NCBI GenBank assembly: GCA_030655595.1
Contig: JAUSNQ010000136.1
Span: forward strand, 1-15,947
Direction of reading: 5' to 3'
Length of the DNA: 15,947 nt
DNA from: Paludibacter sp.
GTDB taxonomy: Bacteria > Bacteroidota > Bacteroidia > Bacteroidales > Paludibacteraceae
The position numbers and the translations under genes are program-made. Below, piece after piece: positions 1 to 7,942 of the stretch; position 1 is the first letter of the stretch; the number at the start of each line of letters is the position of its first letter. Under the pieces are notes generated by a model. It was not told the DNA's origin. It did not search any database and saw only the letters and a list, made by a program, of their open reading frames with translations.

Positions 1-66
1 GACAGTTGGATCACCATCTACTGTTCCCTTAAGAAAATCAGCTATTTGTTGGGCGGAAAATTTCAT
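1..66 (-). CDS. lpxD: LpxD, UDP-3-O-acylglucosamine N-acyltransferase (N-terminal fragment, cut by window edge)
   Basis: Reading leftwards from an ATG at 66-64 gives 22 in-frame codons to the window edge, beginning MKFSAQQIADFLKG and ending GDPTV. This matches the start of Bacteroidetes LpxD, whose N-terminal uridine-binding domain opens with a similar (M)xFSAxQIA segment. LpxD adds the second N-linked acyl chain to UDP-glucosamine in lipid A synthesis, in the cytoplasm. The left-handed beta-helix acyltransferase domain lies outside the window, so the call rests on 22 residues plus context: in Bacteroidales an HD-domain gene like the one just upstream commonly precedes lpxD. A perfect -7 box sits about 17 bases upstream of the ATG, so lpxD may be transcribed separately from the HD gene. 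Confidence 0.72.
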   Translation of the reverse strand, partial: MKFSAQQIADFLKGTVDGDPTV

Positions 67-82
67 AAAAAATATTTGGGCG

Positions 83-90
83 CAAAATTA
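83..90 (-). promoter_or_regulatory. Candidate lpxD promoter, Bacteroidetes -7 box
   Basis: On the minus strand this reads TAATTTTG, an exact match to the Bacteroidetes -7 consensus TAnnTTTG. It lies 16 bases upstream of the lpxD ATG, implying a 5' leader of roughly 10 bases. No clear TTTG -33 box is seen at about 19 bases upstream (CTGA there). It suggests lpxD is transcribed at least partly on its own rather than only by readthrough from pepD and the HD gene. Confidence 0.5.
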
Positions 91-177
91 ATAAACAAAT
101 TCAATATAATCAGGGTTAAAATCATTTTTTTAAACATTTAGTTAGTAAAAACAGCTTACAACGGGATTAATTTTTTG

Positions 178-1407
178 TTAATCTTCTAGTTTGTAATAAC
201 AAAAAAAGTGTTTTTGTACTTTTTTTGTCAGAACTTGAATATTCAGCATGTCGGAGGCTTCAGCAATGTCTTTTATACTTCCATCTTTCATCAAGATGTT
301 AATTATATCATCTTCAGGGCGATAGGTGTCGGTGCTTACAATTTCATCTCCCATGAAATACTGTGCCTCAGAAGAACTGATATTGAAACGTTCCTTATAT
401 CTTTTTATTATCTTTTCCAAATCGTTATTTTCGGTAGGTTGTGTTCTGATCTCTACTTTGAATAACCTTCTGTTTATAAACGATTTGCACAGCAATGATA
501 AAACAAAATCCGGATGACTCGACCATACTTTCAATGCTGAGAAAAAATCAGAATCATCCAACATCATGAAATTATCAAAAGCATCACCGGTTTCTGAAAA
601 ATCAGTCAAACCAACTCGATGATACAGAAAATAATGTAAAGCAGGCGTTGCAAATAATTCAACTCCTTGCGATGCTAACTCTTTAGCACGTTTTAAAATA
701 TTGACCAGCATTTTTTCGGCTGCAACTGAAGTTTTATGCAAATAAACTTGCCAGTACATCAGCCTGCGGGCAACTAAAAACTTTTCAATGGAATAAATTC
801 CTTTAGCTTCAACAACTAACCGACCCTCGTGCAGATTCAACATCTTGATTATGCGTGATGCTCCGATGATACCTTCACTGACTCCACAAAAAAAGCTGTC
901 CCGACTCAGGTAATCCAACCTATCCATGTCTAATTGACCCGAAACCAATTGATGGAGAAATATTTTTGGATATTTGTTTTGAAAAATAGCAATCGATTTG
1001 TCTAATTTTCCTCCAAACTCCAGATTGATTTTCTTCATAATCAACAAAGAAATCTCTTCATGACTGACTCCTGGCACCAAACTATGCTCCAATGCATGCG
1101 AAAAAGGTCCGTGTCCTATGTCATGAAGTAAAATGCAAGCCTTTACCGCCGATTCCTCATCGGGAGTGATAGTATGTCCAGCTAGTCTCAACTGGCTGAT
1201 GGCTTCCCCCATCAGATGCATTGCACCCAAAGAATGTTGCAAGCGGGTATGTTGGGCTCCAGGATACACATAAGACGACAGTCCCAGTTGTTTGATTCTG
1301 CTTAAGCGCTGAAAGTATGGGTGTTGGATAATATCATACAAAAAATCATTCGGAATATTAATGAATCCGAAAACAGGATCGTTGATGATTTTTCTTTTTG
1401 TATTCAT
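178..1407 (-). CDS. HD-domain phosphohydrolase (COG1078, dGTPase/SAMHD1-like)
   Basis: This 409-residue protein has a canonical HD-domain metal site: His58 in RLQHSLG, His95-Asp96 in LLHDIGHGPFSH, and a later Asp in the LDMDRLDYL segment. These are the residues of metal-dependent phosphohydrolases related to dGTP triphosphohydrolase and SAMHD1. The likely reaction is hydrolysis of a (deoxy)nucleotide, probably a dNTP, but the substrate in Bacteroidetes is not visible in the sequence. The start at 1407 gives the family N-terminus (MNTKRKIINDPVFGFI); a longer reading to 1440 adds 11 unconserved residues and would abut the pepD stop. The gene follows pepD by 26 bases and precedes lpxD by 111, all on one strand, so it is probably cotranscribed with pepD. 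No transmembrane segments are seen; it should be cytosolic. Confidence 0.88.
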   Translation of the reverse strand: MNTKRKIINDPVFGFINIPNDFLYDIIQHPYFQRLSRIKQLGLSSYVYPGAQHTRLQHSLGAMHLMGEAISQLRLAGHTITPDEESAVKACILLHDIGHGPFSHALEHSLVPGVSHEEISLLIMKKINLEFGGKLDKSIAIFQNKYPKIFLHQLVSGQLDMDRLDYLSRDSFFCGVSEGIIGASRIIKMLNLHEGRLVVEAKGIYSIEKFLVARRLMYWQVYLHKTSVAAEKMLVNILKRAKELASQGVELFATPALHYFLYHRVGLTDFSETGDAFDNFMMLDDSDFFSALKVWSSHPDFVLSLLCKSFINRRLFKVEIRTQPTENNDLEKIIKRYKERFNISSSEAQYFMGDEIVSTDTYRPEDDIINILMKDGSIKDIAEASDMLNIQVLTKKVQKHFFCYYKLED

Positions 1408-1433
1408 TTTTTTTAAAGTAAACTGGCAACAAA

Positions 1434-2876
1434 TTAACAAGATTTAAGAATTTCGACGAGCCATTTCCATGTTTTTTGGGTAGATGCAATGCTCAATCGT
1501 TCATCAGGTGAATGTACTCCATACATTTGTGGGCCAATTGAAATCATGTCTAAATGCGGGTATTTTTCTAAAAACAGACCGCATTCCAAACCTGCGTGGA
1601 TTACTTTGATTTTCGGTTTAACCTGAAAGAGTGCTGCGTATGATTTTGTAGCTTGCTTCAAAATTGCAGAGTTCAGGTTCGGTTGCCAACCCGGATAGCC
1701 ATCAGATTGAATGACTGTTGCTCCGGCAAGTTTAAAAACTGCAAAGATCTGCGCAGCGATATCCGTTTTTGAATATTCAAACGAACTACGTTGACTGGTA
1801 TTTATTTCTATGACCTGATTTTCTTTCATTTTCACAGATGCCAGATTGGTAGATGTTTCGACCATTCCCGACATTTCTTTGCTCATGGCAATTACGCCAT
1901 GCGGACAAGCATACAGGGTGTTGAGAAGGCAATCGGAAGCTGCTTTCTCCATAATTGAATCAGGCAATGCATCAGATTCGAGTGTTATCCGAAGTTTGGG
2001 TTCAATGTCTTTGAATAATTCTTCTGAATCAACAATGAAATGATTCAGCATCACACGAATCGTTTCTTTTGCATGATATGGAATCGCTGCATGAGCAAAT
2101 GCCTCTCTGGGAATAGCATTGTGTAGATTTCCTCCTTCGAAAGCAATTAATCGCAAATCCATGTTCTGATTCACTTGCCAAAGAAAACGATTCAATATCT
2201 TGATGGCATTCCCAAGTCCCAAATGGATGTCACCACCCGAATGGCCACCTGTCAGACCGGAAACTTTTACCCTGAAACCAAACAGTCCTACAGGTGTTGG
2301 TTCAGTTTTGTAAGAAAGCAAAGCTTTTGTTCCGATTCCGCCGGCACAACCAATGAAAATCTCACCATCATCTTCCGAGTCGAGATTAATCAAAATAGAG
2401 CCTTTCAGTAAGTTTTTTTCGAGGCCGTTGGCTCCCGTCAAACCGGTTTCTTCATCGACCGTAAACAGACATTCCAGTGGAGGGTGTTGAAGATTGTCAG
2501 CAGCCAATAGGGCTAGCATCATCGCTACGCCAATACCATTATCGGCTCCCAAAGTAGTCCCTTTGGCTTTAACCCAATCCCCATCAATAAAGGTTTGAAT
2601 AGCATCTGTATCAAAGTTGTGCACCACATCTGCATTTTTCTCGCAAACCATATCGATATGTGCTTGCAATATAACCGGGGGGCGATTTTCATAAGCTGAA
2701 GTTGCCGATTTCGATATAACCAGATTACCTACAGCATCTTTCACCCAAGACAACTTGTGTTGATTGGCAAAGTCTACAAGAAATGCGCTAATTTTCTCTT
2801 CTTTTTTTGAAGGACGTGGAATTAAAGTGATTTGATGAAAAAAATTCCAAAGGCTATGTGGTTGAAGTTCAGTCAT
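1434..2876 (-). CDS. pepD: Aminoacyl-histidine dipeptidase (M20C family, PepD)
   Basis: A 480-residue cytosolic zinc dipeptidase of the M20C family, which cleaves Xaa-His dipeptides such as carnosine and other dipeptides and feeds amino-acid salvage. All expected active-site positions are present: His73 and Asp75 in QAHIDMV, Asp112 in TLGADNGIG, Glu142-Glu143 in TVDEETG, Asp166 in INLDSED and His455 in GVHSPDE. By family knowledge His73, Asp112, Glu143, Asp166 and His455 bind the two metals, while Asp75 and Glu142 are catalytic. Length is normal for PepD (about 485). The start at 2876 (MTELQPHSLW) is chosen because family members begin just before this segment and because a perfect -7 promoter box lies 25 bases upstream, inside the longer open reading that runs to 3029. 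It is the first gene of a leftward run with the HD gene. Confidence 0.93.
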   Translation of the reverse strand: MTELQPHSLWNFFHQITLIPRPSKKEEKISAFLVDFANQHKLSWVKDAVGNLVISKSATSAYENRPPVILQAHIDMVCEKNADVVHNFDTDAIQTFIDGDWVKAKGTTLGADNGIGVAMMLALLAADNLQHPPLECLFTVDEETGLTGANGLEKNLLKGSILINLDSEDDGEIFIGCAGGIGTKALLSYKTEPTPVGLFGFRVKVSGLTGGHSGGDIHLGLGNAIKILNRFLWQVNQNMDLRLIAFEGGNLHNAIPREAFAHAAIPYHAKETIRVMLNHFIVDSEELFKDIEPKLRITLESDALPDSIMEKAASDCLLNTLYACPHGVIAMSKEMSGMVETSTNLASVKMKENQVIEINTSQRSSFEYSKTDIAAQIFAVFKLAGATVIQSDGYPGWQPNLNSAILKQATKSYAALFQVKPKIKVIHAGLECGLFLEKYPHLDMISIGPQMYGVHSPDERLSIASTQKTWKWLVEILKSC

Positions 2877-2901
2877 GGGAAACGCAACATTAATTGAAGC
2901 G

Positions 2902-2909
2902 CAAAGATA
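2902..2909 (-). promoter_or_regulatory. Candidate pepD promoter, Bacteroidetes -7 box
   Basis: The minus strand reads TATCTTTG, an exact TAnnTTTG match, 25 bases upstream of the pepD ATG. No convincing -33 TTTG is visible. The box lies within the N-terminal extension of the longest pepD reading frame, which argues for the start at 2876. It is back to back with the holB promoter (box at 2987-2994), 77 bases away. Confidence 0.5.
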
Positions 2910-2986
2910 GTTAAAAATTCCCTTTCTATATAGTATTTTCGTTCGTAAAAGGGGGAGTAGTATTTTTATCTGTCGAATATTATCAG

Positions 2987-2994
2987 TAAATTTG
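2987..2994 (+). promoter_or_regulatory. Candidate holB operon promoter, Bacteroidetes -7 box
   Basis: TAAATTTG is an exact TAnnTTTG match, with TTTT (three of four bases of TTTG) 19 bases upstream at 2964-2967. Transcription should begin near 3000, which excludes the upstream ATG at 2992 and supports the holB start at 3028 with a leader of about 28 bases. It probably drives holB, ricT, gldH and trmB and perhaps mrp. Confidence 0.55.
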
Positions 2995-3027
2995 CGAATT
3001 AAATTTTCGAAGAAAAACCGCATTAGC

Positions 3028-4185
3028 ATGTTATTGTCTCAAGTACTTGGTCAGGAAGTAATCAAAGATCGATTAATTCGCACTGTTGTGGAACAGCGGA
3101 TACCGCATGCTCAATTGTTTCGCGGTCCTGAAGGAATTGGGAAATTAGCATTAGCAATTGCTTATGCACAATATATTTGCTGTGAAAACAGAACAGAAAT
3201 CGATTCATGCGGAATTTGCCCTTCATGCGTGAAGTACGCCAAATTAGCTCATCCTGATTTGCATTTTGTGTTTCCCGTTATCAAGCCTACCGGCAAAAGT
3301 TCAGTGGTTTGCGACGATTTCATCTCTGATTTCAGGGAAATGTTTATCAATAATCATTATTTTGGTGTGAATGATTGGTATGCGAAAATTACTGATGATG
3401 CTAAACAAGGTATGATTTACGCCAACGAGAGTCAGGAGATTATTAGAAAACTGAGTTTGAAAACTTATGAATCTGAATACAAAGTGATGATTATTTGGCT
3501 GCCTGAGAAGATGAATATTACCTGCGCCAACAAATTATTGAAGATTCTTGAAGAGCCGCCTGAAAAAACTGTTTTTTTGCTGGTGTCCAATAAACCGGAT
3601 GAAATTATTACAACCATTTTGTCCCGTACGCAACATGTAAACATCCCTTCGCTGCAGGTTGAAGATATCGTTACTGCGTTGCTCACAAATCCTGAAATTG
3701 AAATTACACAACATGATGCACTGAATGCTGCCCGGATTGCAAACGGGAGTTATCTGGCAGCTCTGAATTTGTTAAAAGAAGGAGACGAGAAAAAACAAAA
3801 TTTTGATAGATTTGTTACTGTAATGCGTCTGGCCTGGCAAGTAGGAAACCGGAAAGATCATGCTTCGTTGAAAACCTTAAAAAAATGGGCCGACGAAATG
3901 GCGCAATCAAGTGTTGGCCGTGAACGTCAGAAAGGTTTTTTGATTTATGCCCAACATCTGACGCGCGAGAATTTTATATTGAATTTGAAAAACCCGGGGT
4001 TGAATTATTTAACCCTGTCTGAGGCATCCTTTTCTGAAAATTTTTCTGCATTTATACACGAAAGAAATGTGGAAGATTTGATGCTTGAGTTTGCTTTGGC
4101 CGAAAGACATATTGAACAAAATGTAAATGCAAAAATGGTTTTCTTCGACTTGGTTTTGAAGATTATCATGCTACTTAAAAGATAA
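3028..4185 (+). CDS. holB: DNA polymerase III subunit delta' (clamp loader)
   Basis: A 385-residue AAA+ clamp-loader subunit, which works with delta and tau/gamma to open the sliding clamp during replication. The N-terminus (MLLSQVLGQEVIKDRL, then IPHAQLF) is typical. The P-loop is degenerate, GPEGIGKL at 33-40 with Leu instead of Ser/Thr after the lysine, as expected for a delta' that does not hydrolyse ATP. Cys52, Cys61, Cys64 and Cys67 form the zinc module of this family. LLKILEEPP and the arginine-finger segment SRT at 199-201 follow. It is somewhat longer than E. coli HolB (334), mainly at the C-terminus. A start at 2992 is rejected because it lies inside the candidate -7 box. The next gene, ricT, starts 6 bases after the stop; holB next to ricT (yaaT) is also the order in Bacillus subtilis. 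Confidence 0.92.
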   Translation: MLLSQVLGQEVIKDRLIRTVVEQRIPHAQLFRGPEGIGKLALAIAYAQYICCENRTEIDSCGICPSCVKYAKLAHPDLHFVFPVIKPTGKSSVVCDDFISDFREMFINNHYFGVNDWYAKITDDAKQGMIYANESQEIIRKLSLKTYESEYKVMIIWLPEKMNITCANKLLKILEEPPEKTVFLLVSNKPDEIITTILSRTQHVNIPSLQVEDIVTALLTNPEIEITQHDALNAARIANGSYLAALNLLKEGDEKKQNFDRFVTVMRLAWQVGNRKDHASLKTLKKWADEMAQSSVGRERQKGFLIYAQHLTRENFILNLKNPGLNYLTLSEASFSENFSAFIHERNVEDLMLEFALAERHIEQNVNAKMVFFDLVLKIIMLLKR

Positions 4186-4191
4186 TATTAT

Positions 4192-5364
4192 ATGGAACAT
4201 ACACTCAATAGCGGAGGTTGCTGCGCAAATAAAAAAGGTTGCTGCAGGAATTCGCATCAAAAACTAAGCACATTCGACTGGCTTTGCGATTTGCCGGAAA
4301 CACAACAAGATACGGATTATGTGGAAGTGCAATTTAAAAATACAAGAAAAGGATTTTACCTGAATAGCACGAAGATTCCTTTGGAAAAAGGAGATGTGAT
4401 TGCTGTAGAATCTTCTCCCGGTCATGATATTGGAGAAGTAACGCTAATCGGTCGGTTGGTTTTACTCCAAATGAACAAACAAAGTATCAATCCTGAAAAA
4501 TACGAAGTTAAGCGGATATATCGTAAAGCCAAGGAGACTGACTTGGAGAAATTCAACGAAGCAAAGGGCAAAGAGCAGGAAACAATGATTAAAGCTCGAC
4601 AGATTGCTGAAAGTTTGAAATTAAACATGAAAATTGGCGATGTAGAATATCAGGGCGATGGAAACAAAGCCATTTTTTATTATATCGCTGATGAACGGGT
4701 AGATTTCAGACAATTGATTAAAGTTTTCGCTGAAACATTTAGGGTACGTATTGAAATGAAACAAATCGGAGCGCGACAGGAAGCTGGAAGAATCGGTGGA
4801 ATTGGTTCTTGCGGTAGGGAGTTGTGTTGTTCCGGTTGGATGACAAATTTCAATTCTGTGTCTACCACCTCAGCTCGTCAGCAGGATATTTCCATGAATC
4901 CCCAGAAACTGGCAGGACAGTGTGGTAAGTTGAAATGTTGCATGAACTACGAATTGGACACGTATGTTGATGCCATGAAAGATTTCCCATCTCGCGAGAT
5001 TCAACTTGAAACGATGGAGACTACGTACTATCATTTTAAAACTGATGCTTTTAAATCTTCTGTTTCGTATTCTACGTCTCAAAATTTCGGGGCTAATATA
5101 GTGTCAATTTCGGCGGAGCGAGCAAAGGAAATTATTGCGTTAAATAAAAAAGGAATTAAACCGGACTCCTTAGAAGCAAAATCAGAAGAGGAAAAGGTGA
5201 AGAAGGTTGATTATGACAATGTGATTGGGGGAGATAGTCTAACACGTTTTGATACACAAAAGAAAGGAAAAAAAACAGGTAACTACAATCGCCCGATATT
5301 GAAGAAAAAGAATTCAAATCAATCCAATGAGCAAAGAAAAAATGAAAAGCCGCTTGCCAATTAA
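4192..5364 (+). CDS. ricT: PSP1-domain protein, RicT (YaaT) homologue
   Basis: A 390-residue PSP1 C-terminal domain protein homologous to B. subtilis RicT/YaaT. There RicT forms the Ric complex with RicA and RicF, which carries [4Fe-4S] clusters and acts in RNase Y-dependent mRNA processing and in development; its role in Bacteroidetes is unknown. Two matching cysteine clusters are visible, Cys207-X4-Cys212-Cys213 (SCGRELCC) and Cys244-X4-Cys249-Cys250 (QCGKLKCC). Cysteine pairs 10-11 and 17-18 also lie near the N-terminus. Residues 43-85 form the conserved N-terminal beta-rich part (VEVQFKNTRKGFY). From about residue 320 the tail is lysine-rich and probably disordered, and its coding sequence overlaps gldH by 38 bases. 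It follows holB by 6 bases, surely in the same operon. No ricA or ricF gene is present in the window. Confidence 0.87.
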   Translation: MEHTLNSGGCCANKKGCCRNSHQKLSTFDWLCDLPETQQDTDYVEVQFKNTRKGFYLNSTKIPLEKGDVIAVESSPGHDIGEVTLIGRLVLLQMNKQSINPEKYEVKRIYRKAKETDLEKFNEAKGKEQETMIKARQIAESLKLNMKIGDVEYQGDGNKAIFYYIADERVDFRQLIKVFAETFRVRIEMKQIGARQEAGRIGGIGSCGRELCCSGWMTNFNSVSTTSARQQDISMNPQKLAGQCGKLKCCMNYELDTYVDAMKDFPSREIQLETMETTYYHFKTDAFKSSVSYSTSQNFGANIVSISAERAKEIIALNKKGIKPDSLEAKSEEEKVKKVDYDNVIGGDSLTRFDTQKKGKKTGNYNRPILKKKNSNQSNEQRKNEKPLAN

Positions 5365-5824
5365 TCCTCTTTATTTTAGTTTTTTTGTTATGTTGTTTTT
5401 TGTGGCATGTGCTAAAAAGGCCGTTTTTAACGAATTCAAACTGATAGCTCCTGCTGGTTGGTCTGCTGATAGTATTTGTGCTTTCGAAATGGAAGTTAAC
5501 GAGCCTGATTTACGCTATAATCTGTTTTTAAATGTGCGACACACCGGCGCATATCCATATCAGAATTTGTGGTTATTTGTCGAAAAGCAATCTCCAGACA
5601 GCATATTGTTCAATGATACCATTGCCTGTAATCTGGCCGATCATACGGGCAAGTGGTTGGGTGCGGGTTCAGGCTCAGTATATTTATTATCAGTTCCTTA
5701 TCAGCAGCAATTTGATTCTCCGGGAGTTTATACTTATAAAATCAGGCATGGCATGCGGGAAGATAATTTAAAGGGAATAAATGCCATTGGCCTAAGATTA
5801 GCATATCAGTATGGGAAAGAATAA
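5327..5824 (+). CDS. gldH: GldH-family lipoprotein
   Basis: A 165-residue lipoprotein of the GldH family. Residues 15-27 form a hydrophobic signal segment that ends in the lipobox FVAC, so Cys28 should be the lipidated first residue of the mature protein. The rest is a soluble, probably beta-rich domain ([19 protein letters not shown]). GldH was named for its need in Flavobacterium gliding, but homologues are common in non-gliding Bacteroidales, where the function is unclear; one gldH gene does not show gliding. The start could be 5327 or the internal ATG at 5342, which gives a more usual signal peptide ([12 protein letters not shown]). Either way it overlaps the end of ricT (by 38 or 23 bases) and its own end overlaps trmB by 14 bases, so translation is likely coupled. 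Confidence 0.85.
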   Translation: MSKEKMKSRLPINPLYFSFFVMLFFVACAKKAVFNEFKLIAPAGWSADSICAFEMEVNEPDLRYNLFLNVRHTGAYPYQNLWLFVEKQSPDSILFNDTIACNLADHTGKWLGAGSGSVYLLSVPYQQQFDSPGVYTYKIRHGMREDNLKGINAIGLRLAYQYGKE

Positions 5825-6569
5825 ATTGGCTAAATTTGCCGATATGAACTTGTTTCCACATGTTTTTCAGGTGTCTTCGCATGAGGTGTTAGCCGGAAAA
5901 GAATTTGCAAACAAAGGGAAATGGAATGCGATGTATTTTAAAAACAATCATCCTATTGTCCTCGAATTGGGTTGTGGAAAAGGTGAATACACGGTTGGAC
6001 TGGCTAATCTTTTTCCTGAAAAGAACTTCATTGGTGTCGATATTAAAGGAGCACGCATGTGGACGGGCGCCAAAGATTCTTTTGAAAGAGGAATGTGCAA
6101 TGTGGCTTTCTTGCGTACGAATATTGAAATGATTCATCATTTTTTTGCTAAAGATGAAATCTCGGAGATTTGGCTGACGTTTCCCGATCCGCAAATGAAA
6201 AAAGCAACCAAACGTCTTACGGCCACGAACTTTATGAAATTATATCAGCAGGTCATGAAAGAAGAAGGCATGATTCACCTGAAAACGGATAGCAATTTCA
6301 TGTACACCTACACTTGCGAAATGGTTGCAGCAAATAGCTTCCCTGTTGTGTTTTCAACTGATGATTTATATGCTTCAACAATCAATGATCCCATTCTTGG
6401 AATCAAGACCTATTACGAACAACAGTGGTTGGAAAGAGGACTTACCATTAAATATATGCAGTTTTTGTTAGAAAAACGAGAAGCTTTTATAGAACCTCAA
6501 ATAGAGATTGAGTCTGATCCCTACCGCAGTTTTGGTCGGAGCAAGCGGCACAATATGCAAGATGTATAA
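5811..6569 (+). CDS. trmB: tRNA (guanine-N7-)-methyltransferase
   Basis: A 252-residue SAM-dependent enzyme that methylates N7 of guanine 46 in the tRNA variable loop. The SAM-binding motif ELGCGKGE is at residues 52-59, followed by the acidic strand [10 protein letters not shown], the RTN segment, and the family signature FPDPQMKK at 124-131 followed by KRLT. The C-terminal part contains the conserved [10 protein letters not shown]. The start [12 protein letters not shown] matches the usual Bacteroidetes N-terminus even though it overlaps gldH by 14 bases, so no later start is needed. Length is close to the family norm (E. coli 239). It is fourth in the holB operon; mrp follows after 72 bases. 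Confidence 0.94.
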   Translation: MGKNKLAKFADMNLFPHVFQVSSHEVLAGKEFANKGKWNAMYFKNNHPIVLELGCGKGEYTVGLANLFPEKNFIGVDIKGARMWTGAKDSFERGMCNVAFLRTNIEMIHHFFAKDEISEIWLTFPDPQMKKATKRLTATNFMKLYQQVMKEEGMIHLKTDSNFMYTYTCEMVAANSFPVVFSTDDLYASTINDPILGIKTYYEQQWLERGLTIKYMQFLLEKREAFIEPQIEIESDPYRSFGRSKRHNMQDV

Positions 6570-6641
6570 CTGATGAAAGTGTGACAGAATGAATTCGAAT
6601 ATTTTTTTGATTACTATATATAACTCATTAAAAATAATAAA

Positions 6642-7751
6642 ATGACACTTTATCCCAAATTAATACTGGATGCGCTTACCCATGTGCGTTATCCCGGTAC
6701 AGGTAAAGATATTGTATCATCCGGTATGGTGCAGGATGATATACGCATTGACGGAAAAAGCGTTTCTTTTTCAATCGTGTTTGAGAAACAAAACGATCCG
6801 TTTGTCAAGTCTGTGATTAAAGCCGCCGAGACTGCAATTCTAACTTATATCGGCGAAGATGTGGATATCAAAGGCAATATACATGCAGTTCAGAAAGAAG
6901 TCCCAAAACCGAAAACGAATTCCATCTTGCCTGGCGTAAAAAATATTATTGCAGTCTTTTCTGGTAAAGGCGGTGTTGGCAAGTCAACTGTCTCGTCGAA
7001 TCTGGCGATTGCCTTGGCTTCTTTGGGTTACAAGGTTGGTTTACTGGATGCAGATATTCACGGTCCTTCCATGCCCAAAATGTTCGGGGTAGAAGATGCT
7101 CGTCCGTTGATGGAAGATGTAGATGGCCGACAGATGATTATGCCAATTGAGAAATATGGTGTGAAAATACTATCTATCGGGTTCTTTGTGGATCCAGACA
7201 ACGCTTTGGTTTGGAGAGGCAGTATGGCAAGTAATGCCCTAAAACAGTTAATTACGGACGCCAATTGGGGAGAATTGGATTATTTTGTGATGGATTTACC
7301 TCCTGGGACCGGCGATATTCATTTGACTTTGGTTCAGACTATGGGTATAACAGGAGCTGTGGTGGTGACAACTCCTCAGGATGTTGCATTGGCAGATGCG
7401 CGGAAAGGTGTGAATATGTTTACCGGTGATAAGGTTAATGTGCCTGTCCTTGGATTGATTGAGAATATGGCGTGGTTTACACCTGCTGAATTGCCGGAGA
7501 ATAAATATTATATTTTCGGTAAAGATGGAGGAAAACGGTTGGCCGAAGAATTAAATATCCCGTTATTAGGCCAAATTCCTATCGTGCAAAGCATTCGTGA
7601 AGGTGGAGATGCCGGAAAACCGATTGCTGCCGTTGAAGATTCGATTGCCGGAAGGGCCTTTCATCTGTTGGCAGAAAGGGTGGTTGAAAATGTAAATCTA
7701 CGGAATAAAAACTTTGATCCAACCAAAAAAGTAGAGATTGCTCGGACCTAA
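6642..7751 (+). CDS. mrp: Mrp/ApbC-family P-loop ATPase without cysteines
   Basis: A 369-residue MinD-like ATPase. Residues 1 to about 90 form a MIP18/DUF59 domain. The rest is the Mrp/ApbC domain, with the deviant Walker A GKGGVGKST at 108-116, LLDADIHGPSMP, and the Walker B region VMDLPPGTGD. Family members (ApbC, Ind1, Nbp35) carry or transfer Fe-S clusters through a CxxC motif after the ENM segment. Here that position reads ENMAWFTPAELPENK, and the whole translation contains no cysteine, so it cannot hold a cluster by cysteine in the usual way. The name is by homology; the Fe-S carrier role is doubtful for this protein. It follows trmB by 72 bases. No exact -7 box is seen in that gap, so readthrough from the holB operon is likely. 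Confidence 0.9.
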   Translation: MTLYPKLILDALTHVRYPGTGKDIVSSGMVQDDIRIDGKSVSFSIVFEKQNDPFVKSVIKAAETAILTYIGEDVDIKGNIHAVQKEVPKPKTNSILPGVKNIIAVFSGKGGVGKSTVSSNLAIALASLGYKVGLLDADIHGPSMPKMFGVEDARPLMEDVDGRQMIMPIEKYGVKILSIGFFVDPDNALVWRGSMASNALKQLITDANWGELDYFVMDLPPGTGDIHLTLVQTMGITGAVVVTTPQDVALADARKGVNMFTGDKVNVPVLGLIENMAWFTPAELPENKYYIFGKDGGKRLAEELNIPLLGQIPIVQSIREGGDAGKPIAAVEDSIAGRAFHLLAERVVENVNLRNKNFDPTKKVEIART

Positions 7752-7782
7752 AGCAAGATTCGTTTTTGATGGCTAGAAAAGA

Positions 7783-7813
7783 TATCAACAAAATCACAAA
7801 AAAACTGTTGATA
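7783..7813. repeat. Inverted repeat downstream of mrp
   Basis: TATCAACA at 7783-7790 pairs with TGTTGATA at 7806-7813 (8 bp stem, 15-base loop), and another TTGTTGAT follows at 7816-7823. There is no T-run after the stem, so it is a poor intrinsic terminator. It may be an operator-like element or chance. It lies in the 191-base gap between mrp and the ompA-family gene, whose only other recognisable element is the -7 box at 7887. Confidence 0.25.
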
Positions 7814-7886
7814 AATTGTTGATTAAGCCACTTCGAATTGTTGAAAAGTGGGTTTGGAATGCATGTATGTGCTTGATTATTATCAG

Positions 7887-7894
7887 TATTTTTG
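7887..7894 (+). promoter_or_regulatory. Candidate promoter of the OmpA-family gene, Bacteroidetes -7 box
   Basis: TATTTTTG is an exact TAnnTTTG match, 48 bases before the ATG at 7943, giving a predicted leader of about 40 bases. No TTTG occurs at the normal -33 distance; the nearest upstream one, at 7853-7856, is too far. It makes the porin gene an independent transcription unit. Confidence 0.45.
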
Positions 7895-7942
7895 CCTCCA
7901 ACTATATGTTGATAGAGACAAAACCAGATTATTCAATCAAGT

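Noticed and set aside
5889..6194. A 101-codon minus-strand open frame inside trmB
   Set aside because: It is antisense to the SAM-binding and FPDP motifs of trmB and has no family resemblance.
6570..6641. Possible separate promoter for mrp in the AT-rich 72-base gap
   Set aside because: No exact TAnnTTTG is present; the closest, TATTTTTTTG, has two extra bases.
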